Source: Croceimicrobium sp965656185 (GTDB lineage: Bacteria; Bacteroidota; Bacteroidia; Flavobacteriales; Schleiferiaceae). Taken from it: a stretch of 64,000 nt of DNA. Each line of letters opens with the position of its first letter. Position 1 is the first letter of the stretch. Of this stretch, positions 51,459 through 60,037 are shown piece by piece. The translations under genes and the position numbers were made by a program. Location: contig CBFHJH010000006.1 of the NCBI GenBank assembly GCA_965656185.1, positions 82,636 through 146,635 of the forward strand, given 5' to 3'. Under the pieces are notes generated by a model, which saw nothing but the letters and a program-made list of their open reading frames with translations, made no database searches and was not told the DNA's origin.

Positions 51459-54122
51459 TTATCGAATTAGGTGTACAAATCCCGCTGCTACTTGCTCACG
51501 ACGTGGGCCAAGGCTTTCGACGGTGTAGCGGCAAACGTAGTAATAAACTCCGTCGGGAGCAGGTTGCCCGGTACTTTCTACCGTACCATCCCAACCTTGG
51601 GCTAAAAACTCATCTAAACTAAGGGCTTTGTAAACCCGAGTTCCCCAGCGGTTGTGAATTTCGATCTCCAAATTTTCCACCTGTTCTATATCGGTGGGAA
51701 GGAAGGTTTCATGAATATTATCGCCATTGGGCGTAAAAATATTGGGGAAGCCGATGGAAAAACAGCTTTCCACGCAGATCTCCCGGCTCAATGCACTTTC
51801 ATTAGCCTGCCCATTAGGATCCTGATCGGCATCATCTACGGCGGTGATCGCATAACAGCCGAAAATTGAAGCATCACTCACGAATTTTACGGTAGAATCT
51901 CCGGTGGTAGGAATACTTAAGAAGGGTTCTGATCCAAAATCATTTTCTCCACTGCGGAAATAAATATTGATTTGCTTTACGTCATCACTACAAACGGGAC
52001 TTTGATCTAGAACCCAGCTAAAATAGATGGTATCTGGACAGACGTTCCTTAGACTAAACTGAGGGACACAAGGCGCAATGGTATCTCTTGCTGCGGCGCA
52101 GGCTATCTGACTGCGATTGATCAATGGCTGAGGTAAAGAGTCACTGGCGGTATATCGTCCAAAGGCCTCAGCGTAATAGCAGTAGCTTTCACCATTGACC
52201 AGACCGGTATCCCTGAATTCAGGTCTAAAACTTTCGCCAATACTATCAAAGTTACCCGAACCGGTAGGGTTTTCGCGGTAGATTACAAAACGTTCGTTGG
52301 TCCAAGGGGTATCGAAATCGAAATCCAATTCCACGGCACGGTCTACGCCTTTTGCTTCTAAGAAAACCGAACTAGCATCGGAGGAATAACCCACGAGATC
52401 CGCATTGGGCCCGGAGTATAAGGCTACACGATATTCGTAAGAATTGATCTGAGTATTGAGGCCGCTTTCGCTGAAAGAGCCGTCGACCAGTCCCGAACTA
52501 CTGTTGAGAAGAGTGAAGTTCCCTTCATTGCGAATTCTCCCTTCTAGGTCCATTCGGTAAGGCGGAGGGAACAAAGTGCTGTCGAAATCGGGCGGAGCGA
52601 TCCACTCCAATTCTATACTGCCGTTGATGGGATCGGTATTGCTAACGTCTACCTTGGTCATTAGGGGTAAGGTAAGGGGTAAAGCAGCGCAAAACTCTTC
52701 ACTGGCATAGCTTAGAGCCTCGTCGTCGAAATATGCGACCACCATATAGCAGTACTCCTTACCCATGTCGATGTCGTTGGTATCTAAATAGGTGGTAAGA
52801 CTTGACCCTTGATCTAGAGAGTCTAGGAATTCGTAGCCGGTGTATGCTGGTACTCCCAGTTCACATTGACTAGGAACAAAGCCGTATAGACCTTCTCTGC
52901 GGTAAAGCAGATAGCCGGAGGCATCGCTGCAAATAGATTGATCCCAGTTTAGTCGCAGGGCTAAGCCTTCCGAACCAGCATTAGGATTTTTTGGAGCAGG
53001 AGCTACTACCGTAATTTCGGTGGTATAGATGTCCGATAATGATACCTCAAAAGGGTCAGATGGGGAGTCTTCCGCTTTAAAACTAACCTGATAAGGTTGT
53101 TTGCGTACTAGGTCACAGGAGGTGTTCCAATTAAAGAAGCCACGTAAGGGACTGGCACCATTAACGGTGGGGAAGCTTGCACGAGGAGTAGTTTCAAAGG
53201 GGCCGCCAAAGGCGCTTAGGGTAAGGGGATCATTATCGGGGTCAGTGGCGGTTACGCCAAAGTTGAGGCTAGTACCCGCTTCCACACAAAAGGGACCTAC
53301 CGGGTTTACCTGAGGTGGATTGTTCCCGCAGTCTTCAATGTCGACCTGAAGATCCCTCGTAACGCGACCGATTCGTACAAAACGGCCCTGTTGGTTTTTA
53401 CGGTATTCAATTATTTCGAAGGCAAAATTATACTGACCAACATTGCGCGGCAGGTCCCAATAAAGTAAGCCGGTATACGAGTCTATCTTCACCGAGTCTT
53501 GCACGTACACAGGATCGTATATAGTTTGGATAGGATCGCCATTTTGAGCCCGTGAAAGTACCAAGCGATAAGCCAAACTGTCTCCATCTGGATCATAGGC
53601 ACCCGGATTGTGTTCAAAACGACGGTTGATACAACCTCGCTCTACAGGTGGATTGGTTAATACCGGCGAATTATTGGCGCCTAAGCTGGGTGAAATGAAA
53701 AGCTCAGTTTCGATGTAGAAAGGAACTTGATCCGAATTAAGAATATTGCTAATCCCAGCATTGCGATTACGGTCCTCCATCACCAAGGTATAAATACCCG
53801 GAGCGTCGTAGGTATGGGTGCCGATGTAAATATTTTTACGAATTCGGTTTACTTGATCAATGATCTCCCCATCCCTGGCGCTGGCGCAGCGCGTATTTGC
53901 CCCATTAGCACGCGGTAAGATAGAAGAGGTGGAGTCTCCCCAGCGAATTTCCAGTTCACACCTATCGGCACAGAGGTCACAAGCTCGGGTATAAGTAGTA
54001 ATCGTAACCTCGTAAGTTAAACCGGTGATCCAGCGATAGGTGATCTCTCCCGCTCGATTGTGCGTAGCACGGGCTACTGTAGCCACTAGTAGAATAAAAA
54101 TGAGCGGTAAGAGTTTTTTCAT
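51459..54122 (-). CDS. Large secreted protein with gliding-motility CHU_C tail (T9SS type B)
   Basis: 887 residues. Signal peptide 1-19 (LLPLIFILLVATVARAT) with the frequent mature start HNRAGEITYRWITG. A PKD/cadherin-like block lies near 60-280 (GAYDPDGDSLAYRL, and GVTATDPDNDPLTL near 290). Fibronectin III-like modules lie near 380-780. The last 95 residues are CHU_C: FPNIFTPNGDNIHETFLPTD, HNRWGTRVYKA and PDGVYYYVCRY. It is probably attached outside the cell by type IX secretion. About twenty cysteines suggest disulfides. No enzyme motif. Followed at four bases by ribE. Confidence 0.92.
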   Translation of the reverse strand: MKKLLPLIFILLVATVARATHNRAGEITYRWITGLTYEVTITTYTRACDLCADRCELEIRWGDSTSSILPRANGANTRCASARDGEIIDQVNRIRKNIYIGTHTYDAPGIYTLVMEDRNRNAGISNILNSDQVPFYIETELFISPSLGANNSPVLTNPPVERGCINRRFEHNPGAYDPDGDSLAYRLVLSRAQNGDPIQTIYDPVYVQDSVKIDSYTGLLYWDLPRNVGQYNFAFEIIEYRKNQQGRFVRIGRVTRDLQVDIEDCGNNPPQVNPVGPFCVEAGTSLNFGVTATDPDNDPLTLSAFGGPFETTPRASFPTVNGASPLRGFFNWNTSCDLVRKQPYQVSFKAEDSPSDPFEVSLSDIYTTEITVVAPAPKNPNAGSEGLALRLNWDQSICSDASGYLLYRREGLYGFVPSQCELGVPAYTGYEFLDSLDQGSSLTTYLDTNDIDMGKEYCYMVVAYFDDEALSYASEEFCAALPLTLPLMTKVDVSNTDPINGSIELEWIAPPDFDSTLFPPPYRMDLEGRIRNEGNFTLLNSSSGLVDGSFSESGLNTQINSYEYRVALYSGPNADLVGYSSDASSVFLEAKGVDRAVELDFDFDTPWTNERFVIYRENPTGSGNFDSIGESFRPEFRDTGLVNGESYCYYAEAFGRYTASDSLPQPLINRSQIACAAARDTIAPCVPQFSLRNVCPDTIYFSWVLDQSPVCSDDVKQINIYFRSGENDFGSEPFLSIPTTGDSTVKFVSDASIFGCYAITAVDDADQDPNGQANESALSREICVESCFSIGFPNIFTPNGDNIHETFLPTDIEQVENLEIEIHNRWGTRVYKALSLDEFLAQGWDGTVESTGQPAPDGVYYYVCRYTVESLGPRREQVAAGFVHLIR

Positions 54123-54214
54123 TAGGCTATTAGATTAGCGCGATTAACTTTATAACGTAAAAAGTGCTGATTTGTGTTGGGTTTTTTAAACTATGTTTAG
54201 CGCTTTCGAATTGG

Positions 54215-54222
54215 TAACTTTG
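54215..54222 (+). promoter_or_regulatory. -7 box TAACTTTG for the aminopeptidase-pdxA operon
   Basis: Exact TAnnTTTG, 19 bases before the ATG at 54242. A GTTTAG element lies about 15 bases upstream. Confidence 0.6.
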
Positions 54223-54241
54223 CTCAAATTTAAAGATTCTT

Positions 54242-55645
54242 ATGTTGAATTTTACTTCCGTGAAGTCTGCGCAAGACTTCAAGCATCAAATATACCTTAT
54301 CAACCAGTCTTCCGAAATTGCCGAGCTTCCGCTTAGTGATGCGCAAAAGCAGTATTTGGAAAAGGACCTGAAAGCGGGCAACTTCTGCCATTTCCCCCAA
54401 GAGCCTCAATTATTCATCGCCTGGACAGAGACCAAGGAAGCCGCAGCGCAAAATAAAGAGGCTGCTCGTGTCTTGGCCAGCAAGCTAGCGAAAGGCTTAA
54501 AGACCGAAAAAGTAGTAATTAGTGGGAGTAATGCTGAGCAATCTCTGGCTTTTGCCGAAGGCTTGGCATTGGCAAGCTATCAATTCAATAAATATTTTAC
54601 CAAAGGAGAGCGCCCCGTCGCGTTAAGTGAAATTGCCTTAAATGGTGTCGATCAAGCTGAACTGACCGATTTAAAAGCAATGGTAGAAGGCACCTTTTTA
54701 GCCCGGGATCTAGTGAATGAGCCCTTAAGTTATTTAACGGCTACGAAGCTTGCCGAAGAAGCAGAGGCTGCCGGAAGGGAATTCGGTTTTTCGGTGGAAG
54801 TACTTACCAAAAAGAAGATCGAGTCATTAAAAATGGGAGGTCTTTTGGCGGTGAACCGCGGAAGTCAAGATCCACCTACCTTTAGTATACTTGAATACAA
54901 GCCAGAAGGAGCTAGCAACGACAAGCCCATTGTTTTGGTGGGAAAAGGAGTCGTTTATGATACTGGAGGCTTAAGCTTAAAGCCTACCGCTGGGTCTATG
55001 GATTCCATGAAAAGTGATATGGCAGGAGCCGCTGCGGTAATCGGTACGGTATCGGCAATTGCCAAAGCTGGATTAAAGCTGCATGTTATTGCTTTGGTTC
55101 CTGCAACCGACAATAGACCTGGTTATAATGCTTATGCGCCAGGTGATGTTGTGAAAATGTACGACGGTTCTACGGTAGAGGTTTTAAATACCGACGCCGA
55201 AGGGAGAATGCTTCTAGCAGATGCCCTGGCCTATGCGAAGAATTACAAGCCAGCTTTGGTTTTCGATATGGCGACACTCACTGGCGCGGCGGCAGTAGCA
55301 ATAGGGAAGTACGGTTTGGTAGCCATGGGTACCGCAAAAGATGAGGTGTTTGATGGCCTTCGTGCCGCAGGAAACGAGGCTTACGAACGGGTAGCGCAGT
55401 TTCCATTTTGGGAAGAGTATGATGAGCTTTTAAAATCGACCATTGCCGATCAAAAGAATATCGGTGGTCGTGAAGCGGGTGCGATAACTGCGGGTAAATT
55501 CTTGGAGAAATTCACCGATTATCCCTGGGTACACCTCGATATTGCTGGTCCAGCTTTTTTGAGCGCTGACCATCATTACCGCAAGACCGGAGGCACAGGA
55601 GTAGGCGTACGCCTGATGTATCAATTCTTAAAAGCACAGCAATGA
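54242..55645 (+). CDS. Leucyl aminopeptidase family protein (M17)
   Basis: Cytosolic two-metal exopeptidase, 467 residues. The N-terminal macro-like domain (about 1-155) is followed by the catalytic domain: ARDLVNEPLSYLT, metal-binding GKGVVYDTGGLSLKP with its Lys and Asp, DMAGAAAVIG, and the M17 signature NTDAEGRMLLADALA. The full set of ligands is visible, so it should be active. No signal peptide, so it recycles peptides inside the cell. The stop overlaps the pdxA start (ATGA). Confidence 0.95.
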   Translation: MLNFTSVKSAQDFKHQIYLINQSSEIAELPLSDAQKQYLEKDLKAGNFCHFPQEPQLFIAWTETKEAAAQNKEAARVLASKLAKGLKTEKVVISGSNAEQSLAFAEGLALASYQFNKYFTKGERPVALSEIALNGVDQAELTDLKAMVEGTFLARDLVNEPLSYLTATKLAEEAEAAGREFGFSVEVLTKKKIESLKMGGLLAVNRGSQDPPTFSILEYKPEGASNDKPIVLVGKGVVYDTGGLSLKPTAGSMDSMKSDMAGAAAVIGTVSAIAKAGLKLHVIALVPATDNRPGYNAYAPGDVVKMYDGSTVEVLNTDAEGRMLLADALAYAKNYKPALVFDMATLTGAAAVAIGKYGLVAMGTAKDEVFDGLRAAGNEAYERVAQFPFWEEYDELLKSTIADQKNIGGREAGAITAGKFLEKFTDYPWVHLDIAGPAFLSADHHYRKTGGTGVGVRLMYQFLKAQQ

Positions 55646-56694
55646 GCGATAGCCCAGCGAGTTTAAAAATCGGTATTTCGGTAGGCGACCTAAATGGGAT
55701 TGGCATGGAGCTGATCATAAAGACCTTTGGGGAGAAAGACATGTTGAGTCTTTGCACTCCCATAGTCTTTGCCTCTTCAAAAGTGGCTTCTTATCACCGC
55801 AATGCCATTGATCGGCGCGATTTCAATTTCAACATTATTAACAAGATTGAAGACGCCCTGGAGGGTAAGGCTAATTTGTTAAATGTTTGGAAGGAGGACG
55901 TTAATATGGACTTTGGTAAGGTAGACCCTGCAGTGGGTGCTTTTGCGCTTAAAAGTCTAGAGGCGGCCAGCGAGGCTCTGGAGCAAGGGGAGATCGACGC
56001 TTTGGTAACAGCGCCCTTTAATAAGGAAAGCATTCAAAGCGATCAGTTTCAGTTTTCGGGACATACCGATTACTTAGAGGCCCGTTTTAAGGCTAAAGCC
56101 ACCATGATGATGATCTCAGAAGAGATGCGGATGGCTTTGGCCACGGTTCATATTCCCCTAAAAAAAGTAAGTGAGGTTATTTCAAGTGATTTAATCGAGC
56201 AAAAACTGAAAAGTCTTCACCAAAGCTTAAAACAAGACTTCCATCAGCCGAAAGGCAGAATAGCAGTTTTAGCCTTGAATCCCCACGCGGGCGACAATGG
56301 AGTTATGGGCAAGGAAGATCAAGAGATCCTTATGCCGGCCATTGAAAAGGCGAAAGAAAAAGGGATCATGGCCTTTGGGCCATTTCCGGCTGATAGCTTT
56401 TTTGGTGCAGGACACCACCGTCAATTCGATGCGATCTTGGCGATGTATCACGACCAAGGTTTGGTCGCCTTCAAAGCCCTGAGTTTTGGCGATGGGGTAA
56501 ATTATTCTGCAGGCCTTCCTTTCGTAAGAACTAGCCCCGATCACGGTACCGCTTTTGATATCGCGGGAGAAGGTAAAGCAGACCCTTCAAGTTTCAGGCA
56601 GTCGGTTTACGCGGCGATAGACATTGCCCGCAAGCGAAAGGAGTCGGCCGAATTGAATGCCAATCCCCTAAAAATCAAGAGTAAAAAAAAGTAA
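55642..56694 (+). CDS. pdxA: 4-hydroxythreonine-4-phosphate dehydrogenase
   Basis: NAD-dependent oxidation and decarboxylation in the DXP-dependent pyridoxal phosphate route. 350 residues. Family marks are ISVGDLNGIGMELI at the start, LVTAPFNKESIQ, FSGHTDYLEARF and LNPHAGDNGVMG; metal-binding His are also in MYHDQGLVAFKAL, and SPDHGTAFDIAG closes the core. Translationally coupled to the aminopeptidase gene. It uses the DXP branch supplied by Dxs, encoded 5 kb upstream. Confidence 0.95.
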   Translation: MSDSPASLKIGISVGDLNGIGMELIIKTFGEKDMLSLCTPIVFASSKVASYHRNAIDRRDFNFNIINKIEDALEGKANLLNVWKEDVNMDFGKVDPAVGAFALKSLEAASEALEQGEIDALVTAPFNKESIQSDQFQFSGHTDYLEARFKAKATMMMISEEMRMALATVHIPLKKVSEVISSDLIEQKLKSLHQSLKQDFHQPKGRIAVLALNPHAGDNGVMGKEDQEILMPAIEKAKEKGIMAFGPFPADSFFGAGHHRQFDAILAMYHDQGLVAFKALSFGDGVNYSAGLPFVRTSPDHGTAFDIAGEGKADPSSFRQSVYAAIDIARKRKESAELNANPLKIKSKKK

Positions 56695-56700
56695 AATAGA

Positions 56701-56730
56701 TTTGCGGGGATTAAATTTTTTATACATTTG
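56701..56730 (+). promoter_or_regulatory. Promoter of the rpmF-plsX-fabH-acc operon
   Basis: Textbook Bacteroidota promoter: TTTG at 56701-56704, an 18-base spacer, TACATTTG at 56723-56730, and the start codon 20 bases later. Confidence 0.82.
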
Positions 56731-56750
56731 CGCTCCCTAAAAAACAGGCC

Positions 56751-57284
56751 ATGGAGAAGGAATTAAAGCAATTCGAAATTCAGTTCTCAGGGCTCAAACT
56801 AGGGGAACACCAATTTGATTTTCAGATTGGTAAAAGGTTCTTTGAAGAATTTGGTTTTGAGGACTTCGAAAATGCAGAGCTAGAGGCAAAAGCAAAAATG
56901 CTTAAGCGAGAAACGCAAATGGCATTAGAACTTGGTCTTTCCGGGCGTTTATGGTTGCCCTGCGACCTGACCCAGGAAATGTTCTGGTTACCCATTAGCG
57001 CAGAGGCTGAACTCACCATAAAATTTGGTGATGAATTTGACGACTCTGAAGAAGACCTTTTGATCTTACCGCACGGTGAGCATCGTTTCAATTTAGCCCA
57101 GTATTTCTATGAAATGGCAGTATTGGCTAAGCCTTTGAAAGTAGTGCATCCGGATGTTGCGGCAGGAAAAAAAGGACAAGAGGTAATGGCCCGACTCGAA
57201 GAACTCAGTCCAAATAACGACGAAGAATCGCAAGAAGAGGATACCGATCCTCGTTGGGATAAATTGAAAGACTTATTGAATTAA
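56751..57284 (+). CDS. DUF177 (YceD) family protein
   Basis: 177 residues, acidic. YceD-like proteins precede rpmF across bacteria and are linked to 23S rRNA maturation, though the exact role is unsettled. Visible marks are FQIGKRFFEEFG, CDLTQEMFWLPI (the family is usually C-x-C-L; here only one Cys remains) and the acidic central segment FDDSEEDLLILPHGE. It ends in an Asp/Glu-rich tail with DPRWDKLKDLLN, the typical C-terminus before rpmF. It lies 11 bases from rpmF. Confidence 0.9.
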   Translation: MEKELKQFEIQFSGLKLGEHQFDFQIGKRFFEEFGFEDFENAELEAKAKMLKRETQMALELGLSGRLWLPCDLTQEMFWLPISAEAELTIKFGDEFDDSEEDLLILPHGEHRFNLAQYFYEMAVLAKPLKVVHPDVAAGKKGQEVMARLEELSPNNDEESQEEDTDPRWDKLKDLLN

Positions 57285-57295
57285 ATATTTGAAAA

Positions 57296-57490
57296 ATGGC
57301 ACATCCTAAACGCAGACAAAGTACTACTCGCCGCGACAAGAGAAGAACGCATTACAAGGCAGAGGTGCCAACCGTTGCTGTGTGCTCTGTAACCGGTGAA
57401 TCTCATTTATACCACCGTGCCTATTGGCATGAAGGAAAACTTTACTACAAAGGTAAAGTGGTAATGGAAAAAGAAGAAGCTGTAGCATAA
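57296..57490 (+). CDS. rpmF: Ribosomal protein L32
   Basis: 64 residues, large-subunit protein. The MAHPKRRQSTTRRDKRRTHY start is unmistakable. The zinc-ribbon cysteines of many L32 are absent (only Cys30 in VAVCSVTGE), so this is the non-zinc form. In the operon with DUF177 and plsX. A strong terminator follows 21 bases after the stop. Confidence 0.97.
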   Translation: MAHPKRRQSTTRRDKRRTHYKAEVPTVAVCSVTGESHLYHRAYWHEGKLYYKGKVVMEKEEAVA

Positions 57491-57511
57491 GCGGCAGCTA
57501 GATCGATATTG

Positions 57512-57540
57512 AAGGCAGTCTTGGTACTGCCTTTTTTTTT
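57512..57540 (+). terminator. Intrinsic terminator abutting the plsX start codon
   Basis: Eight-bp perfect stem AAGGCAGT/ACTGCCTT, six-base loop, then nine T in a row ending on the base before the plsX ATG. It would separate rpmF from plsX or act as an attenuator. Confidence 0.9.
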
Positions 57541-58458
57541 ATGATGACGAAAGTCGGAATTGACCTAAGGGGGGGCGATCATGCTCCCACCGCTGTTTTA
57601 GAGGGTCTTCGTTTGGCGAAAACTCTCTTGCAGGACCAAACCCAGATCCATTTATTTGGCTTGAGTGAAGACTTGCATGGTCTTGATCACGCTACCTGGC
57701 AGTTGCATGAATGTGCCAATTTCATTGCCATGGATGAGCATCCGGTCAGGGCTTTGCAAAGCAAGCCTAAAAGCACCATGATGGCGGGTTTCAAGGCTCT
57801 CAAGACTGGTGCTATCGACGTATTGGCCTCAGCGGGTCATAGCGGCGCCATGATGGTGGGAGCCATGCAGGTTCTGGGCCTAGTGGAGGGCATTAGTCGC
57901 CCAGCCGTTATTTCAGTTTTCCCCAAATTGGATGGGGGTAAAATGGTGGTGCTCGACGTGGGCATTAATGTAGACGCAAAAGTGGAGCAATTCCTAGAAT
58001 TCGCCCGATTGGGAAAAGCCTATGCAAAATCGGCTTTGTCCATTGCAGATCCCAAACTATACTTATTGAATAGTGGAGCGGAGGCCAGTAAAGGCAATCT
58101 TTTGTATCAAAAGGCTCATCAGCTATTAGCTGAATCTGATGCTTCTTTTAGAGGTAATATGGAGCCCAGAGATCTTTTCGACCATGAAGCCGATGTGCTC
58201 TTATGTGATGGCTTTACCGGTAATATGCTACTTAAGCAGACGGAAGCCTTTTATAATTTGGCCCAAAAGCGAGACGTCCAAGATGACTTTATAGGCAAAT
58301 TGGACTATGAGAAATACGGCGGTTCGCCTATCCTCGGTGTGCAAGGAAACCTTATCTTAGCCCATGGAGCCAGCGGTCCTGAGGCAATAAAAAATATGAT
58401 ATTAAGCGCTGAATCATTTGCTCTTGCTAATTTTGTTAGGCAAATGAACAGCATCTAG
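57541..58458 (+). CDS. plsX: Phosphate acyltransferase PlsX
   Basis: Converts acyl-ACP to acyl-phosphate for phospholipid synthesis. 305 residues. VGIDLRGGDHAPTAVLEGL at the N-terminus (family has GGD), SAGHSGAMMVGAM near 100 and LLCDGFTGNMLLK near 220 are typical. The conserved start and the in-frame sequence fix the start at ATG 57541 or 57544, although a terminator T-run occupies the ribosome-binding region. Ten bases before fabH; its product uses the ACP esters that FabH helps to make. Confidence 0.94.
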   Translation: MMTKVGIDLRGGDHAPTAVLEGLRLAKTLLQDQTQIHLFGLSEDLHGLDHATWQLHECANFIAMDEHPVRALQSKPKSTMMAGFKALKTGAIDVLASAGHSGAMMVGAMQVLGLVEGISRPAVISVFPKLDGGKMVVLDVGINVDAKVEQFLEFARLGKAYAKSALSIADPKLYLLNSGAEASKGNLLYQKAHQLLAESDASFRGNMEPRDLFDHEADVLLCDGFTGNMLLKQTEAFYNLAQKRDVQDDFIGKLDYEKYGGSPILGVQGNLILAHGASGPEAIKNMILSAESFALANFVRQMNSI

Positions 58459-58468
58459 CCCCATTTAT

Positions 58469-59464
58469 ATGGCAATTTCAGCAGCAATTACCGCAGTAGG
58501 AGGATACCTTCCCGAGTTCAAATTAAGCAATGCGGTACTTGAAACAATGGTAGATACCTCCGACGAGTGGATCACCACCCGAACCGGAATTAAAGAACGC
58601 CGCATCCTTAAAGAAAAGGGTAAAGGCGTATCGCATATGGGCATAAAAGCGGCCCAAGAAGTATTGGATAAACGAGGGATTAGTGCCGAGGAGATCGACG
58701 TGGTGATCTTTTGTACGGTTACTCCCGATATGCCCGTAGCCAACACCGCCTCTTATGTGATCAGTGAGATGGGAATGAATAAAGCTTTTGGTTTTGACCT
58801 CCAAGCGGCTTGTTCTGGCTTTTTATTCGGTTTAACCACCGGTACCCAATTTATCGAGTCGGGTCGCTACCAGAAAGTCTTGATCGTTTCTGGCGATAAG
58901 ATGTCTTCCATAATCGACTACAGTGATCGTACCACTTGTGTGATCTTTGGTGATGGTTGTGGTGCAGTACTCTTAGAGCCCAATGAAGAAGGCCTTGGCG
59001 TTCAGGATAGCATTCTGCGCTCGGACGGTATTGGTCGTCAATTTTTAAATATTAAAGCAGGGGGTTCTATGTACCCTCCAAGTAAAGAAACCGTCGAATT
59101 AGGCGAACACTTTGTGCACCAAGAGGGCCAGCAGGTCTTTAAATTTGCCGTTACCAATATGGCAGAGGTAAGCGCTCAGATCATGGAGCGTAATGGTTTA
59201 AGTTCTGATGACGTTGATTGGTTAGTTCCTCATCAGGCCAATAAGCGCATCATCGACGCTACAGCCAAGCGCATGGGCCTGCAGAGCGACAAAGTGATGC
59301 TTAATATCGATCGTTACGGAAATACTACCAATGGTACTTTACCCTTGTGCCTTTGGGATTACGAAAATCAGTTGAAGAAAGGAGATAACCTTGTTTTCGC
59401 TGCTTTCGGCGGGGGTTTCACCTGGGGCGCCATCTACTTGAAGTGGGCCCTTGACCCCAAGTAA
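58469..59464 (+). CDS. fabH: 3-oxoacyl-ACP synthase III
   Basis: Starts fatty-acid synthesis by condensing acyl-CoA with malonyl-ACP. 331 residues. Catalytic Cys115 (LQAACSGFLFG), His255 (VPHQANKRI) and Asn285 (YGNTTNGTLPL). The Asn loop has TTNGT where E. coli has TSAAS, a common variation. Located between plsX and accB, the standard fatty-acid operon order. The housekeeping copy, in contrast to the diverged FabH-like gene at 18666. Confidence 0.96.
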   Translation: MAISAAITAVGGYLPEFKLSNAVLETMVDTSDEWITTRTGIKERRILKEKGKGVSHMGIKAAQEVLDKRGISAEEIDVVIFCTVTPDMPVANTASYVISEMGMNKAFGFDLQAACSGFLFGLTTGTQFIESGRYQKVLIVSGDKMSSIIDYSDRTTCVIFGDGCGAVLLEPNEEGLGVQDSILRSDGIGRQFLNIKAGGSMYPPSKETVELGEHFVHQEGQQVFKFAVTNMAEVSAQIMERNGLSSDDVDWLVPHQANKRIIDATAKRMGLQSDKVMLNIDRYGNTTNGTLPLCLWDYENQLKKGDNLVFAAFGGGFTWGAIYLKWALDPK

Positions 59465-59479
59465 ATTTTTTTAGCTTTG
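59451..59479 (+). promoter_or_regulatory. Internal promoter upstream of accB
   Basis: TTG at 59451-59453, an 18-base spacer, TAGCTTTG at 59472-59479. The same spacing as the operon promoter at 56701. It begins inside the end of fabH and leaves a leader of about 30 bases before accB. Confidence 0.7.
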
Positions 59480-59512
59480 TTTGCACCCTTAAAAATTTAA
59501 TAATCACCTTCC

Positions 59513-60019
59513 ATGGACTTAAAAGAAATTCAGAATCTTATAAAGTTTGTGGCCCGTTCCGGTGCCGCTGAGGTTAACCTCGAAACCGAAGATTTTAAGA
59601 TCAATATCAAAACCGAATCAGCGGTTCAAAGTGAGAATGCTACTCAGGTAATTAGCATGCCACAAGTTGCTGCGGCCCCTGCGGCTGCTCCAGCTCCTGC
59701 GGCTGCGCCTGCACCGGCAGCCGCCCCAGAGGCCCCTGCTAGTTCTACTCCAGCTGCTCCAGCCGAGGATGATTCCAAATATGTGACCATCAAATCTCCG
59801 ATGATCGGTACTTTCTACCGTCGTCCAAGCCCAGACAAGGATCTCTTTGTAAACGTAGGCGATGAGGTTAGTGAAGGCACAGTAGTTTGTATTATCGAAG
59901 CGATGAAGCTTTTCAACGAGATCGAAAGCGAAGTATCTGGTAAGATCGTGAAGGTATTGGTAGACGACCAGTCGCCAGTAGAATACGACCAGCCATTGTT
60001 CTTGGTCGATCCTTCCTAG
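59513..60019 (+). CDS. accB: Biotin carboxyl carrier protein of acetyl-CoA carboxylase
   Basis: 168 residues. The short N-terminal part (about 1-50) is followed by a flexible Ala/Pro linker of about 35 residues (AAAPAPAAAP repeats), then the biotinyl domain from about 92. The biotin attachment site is Lys132 in IIEAMKLFNEIE. The PMIGTFYRRPSP thumb region is typical. Acts with AccC (next gene) to make malonyl-CoA. Preceded by its own promoter, so accBC can be expressed without plsX-fabH. Confidence 0.96.
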   Translation: MDLKEIQNLIKFVARSGAAEVNLETEDFKINIKTESAVQSENATQVISMPQVAAAPAAAPAPAAAPAPAAAPEAPASSTPAAPAEDDSKYVTIKSPMIGTFYRRPSPDKDLFVNVGDEVSEGTVVCIIEAMKLFNEIESEVSGKIVKVLVDDQSPVEYDQPLFLVDPS

Positions 60020-60037
60020 TTAATCAAAACATAGCTT

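Noticed and set aside
59640..59770. Ala/Pro repeat in accB as a low-complexity artefact
   Set aside because: It is the normal flexible linker of biotin carrier proteins.
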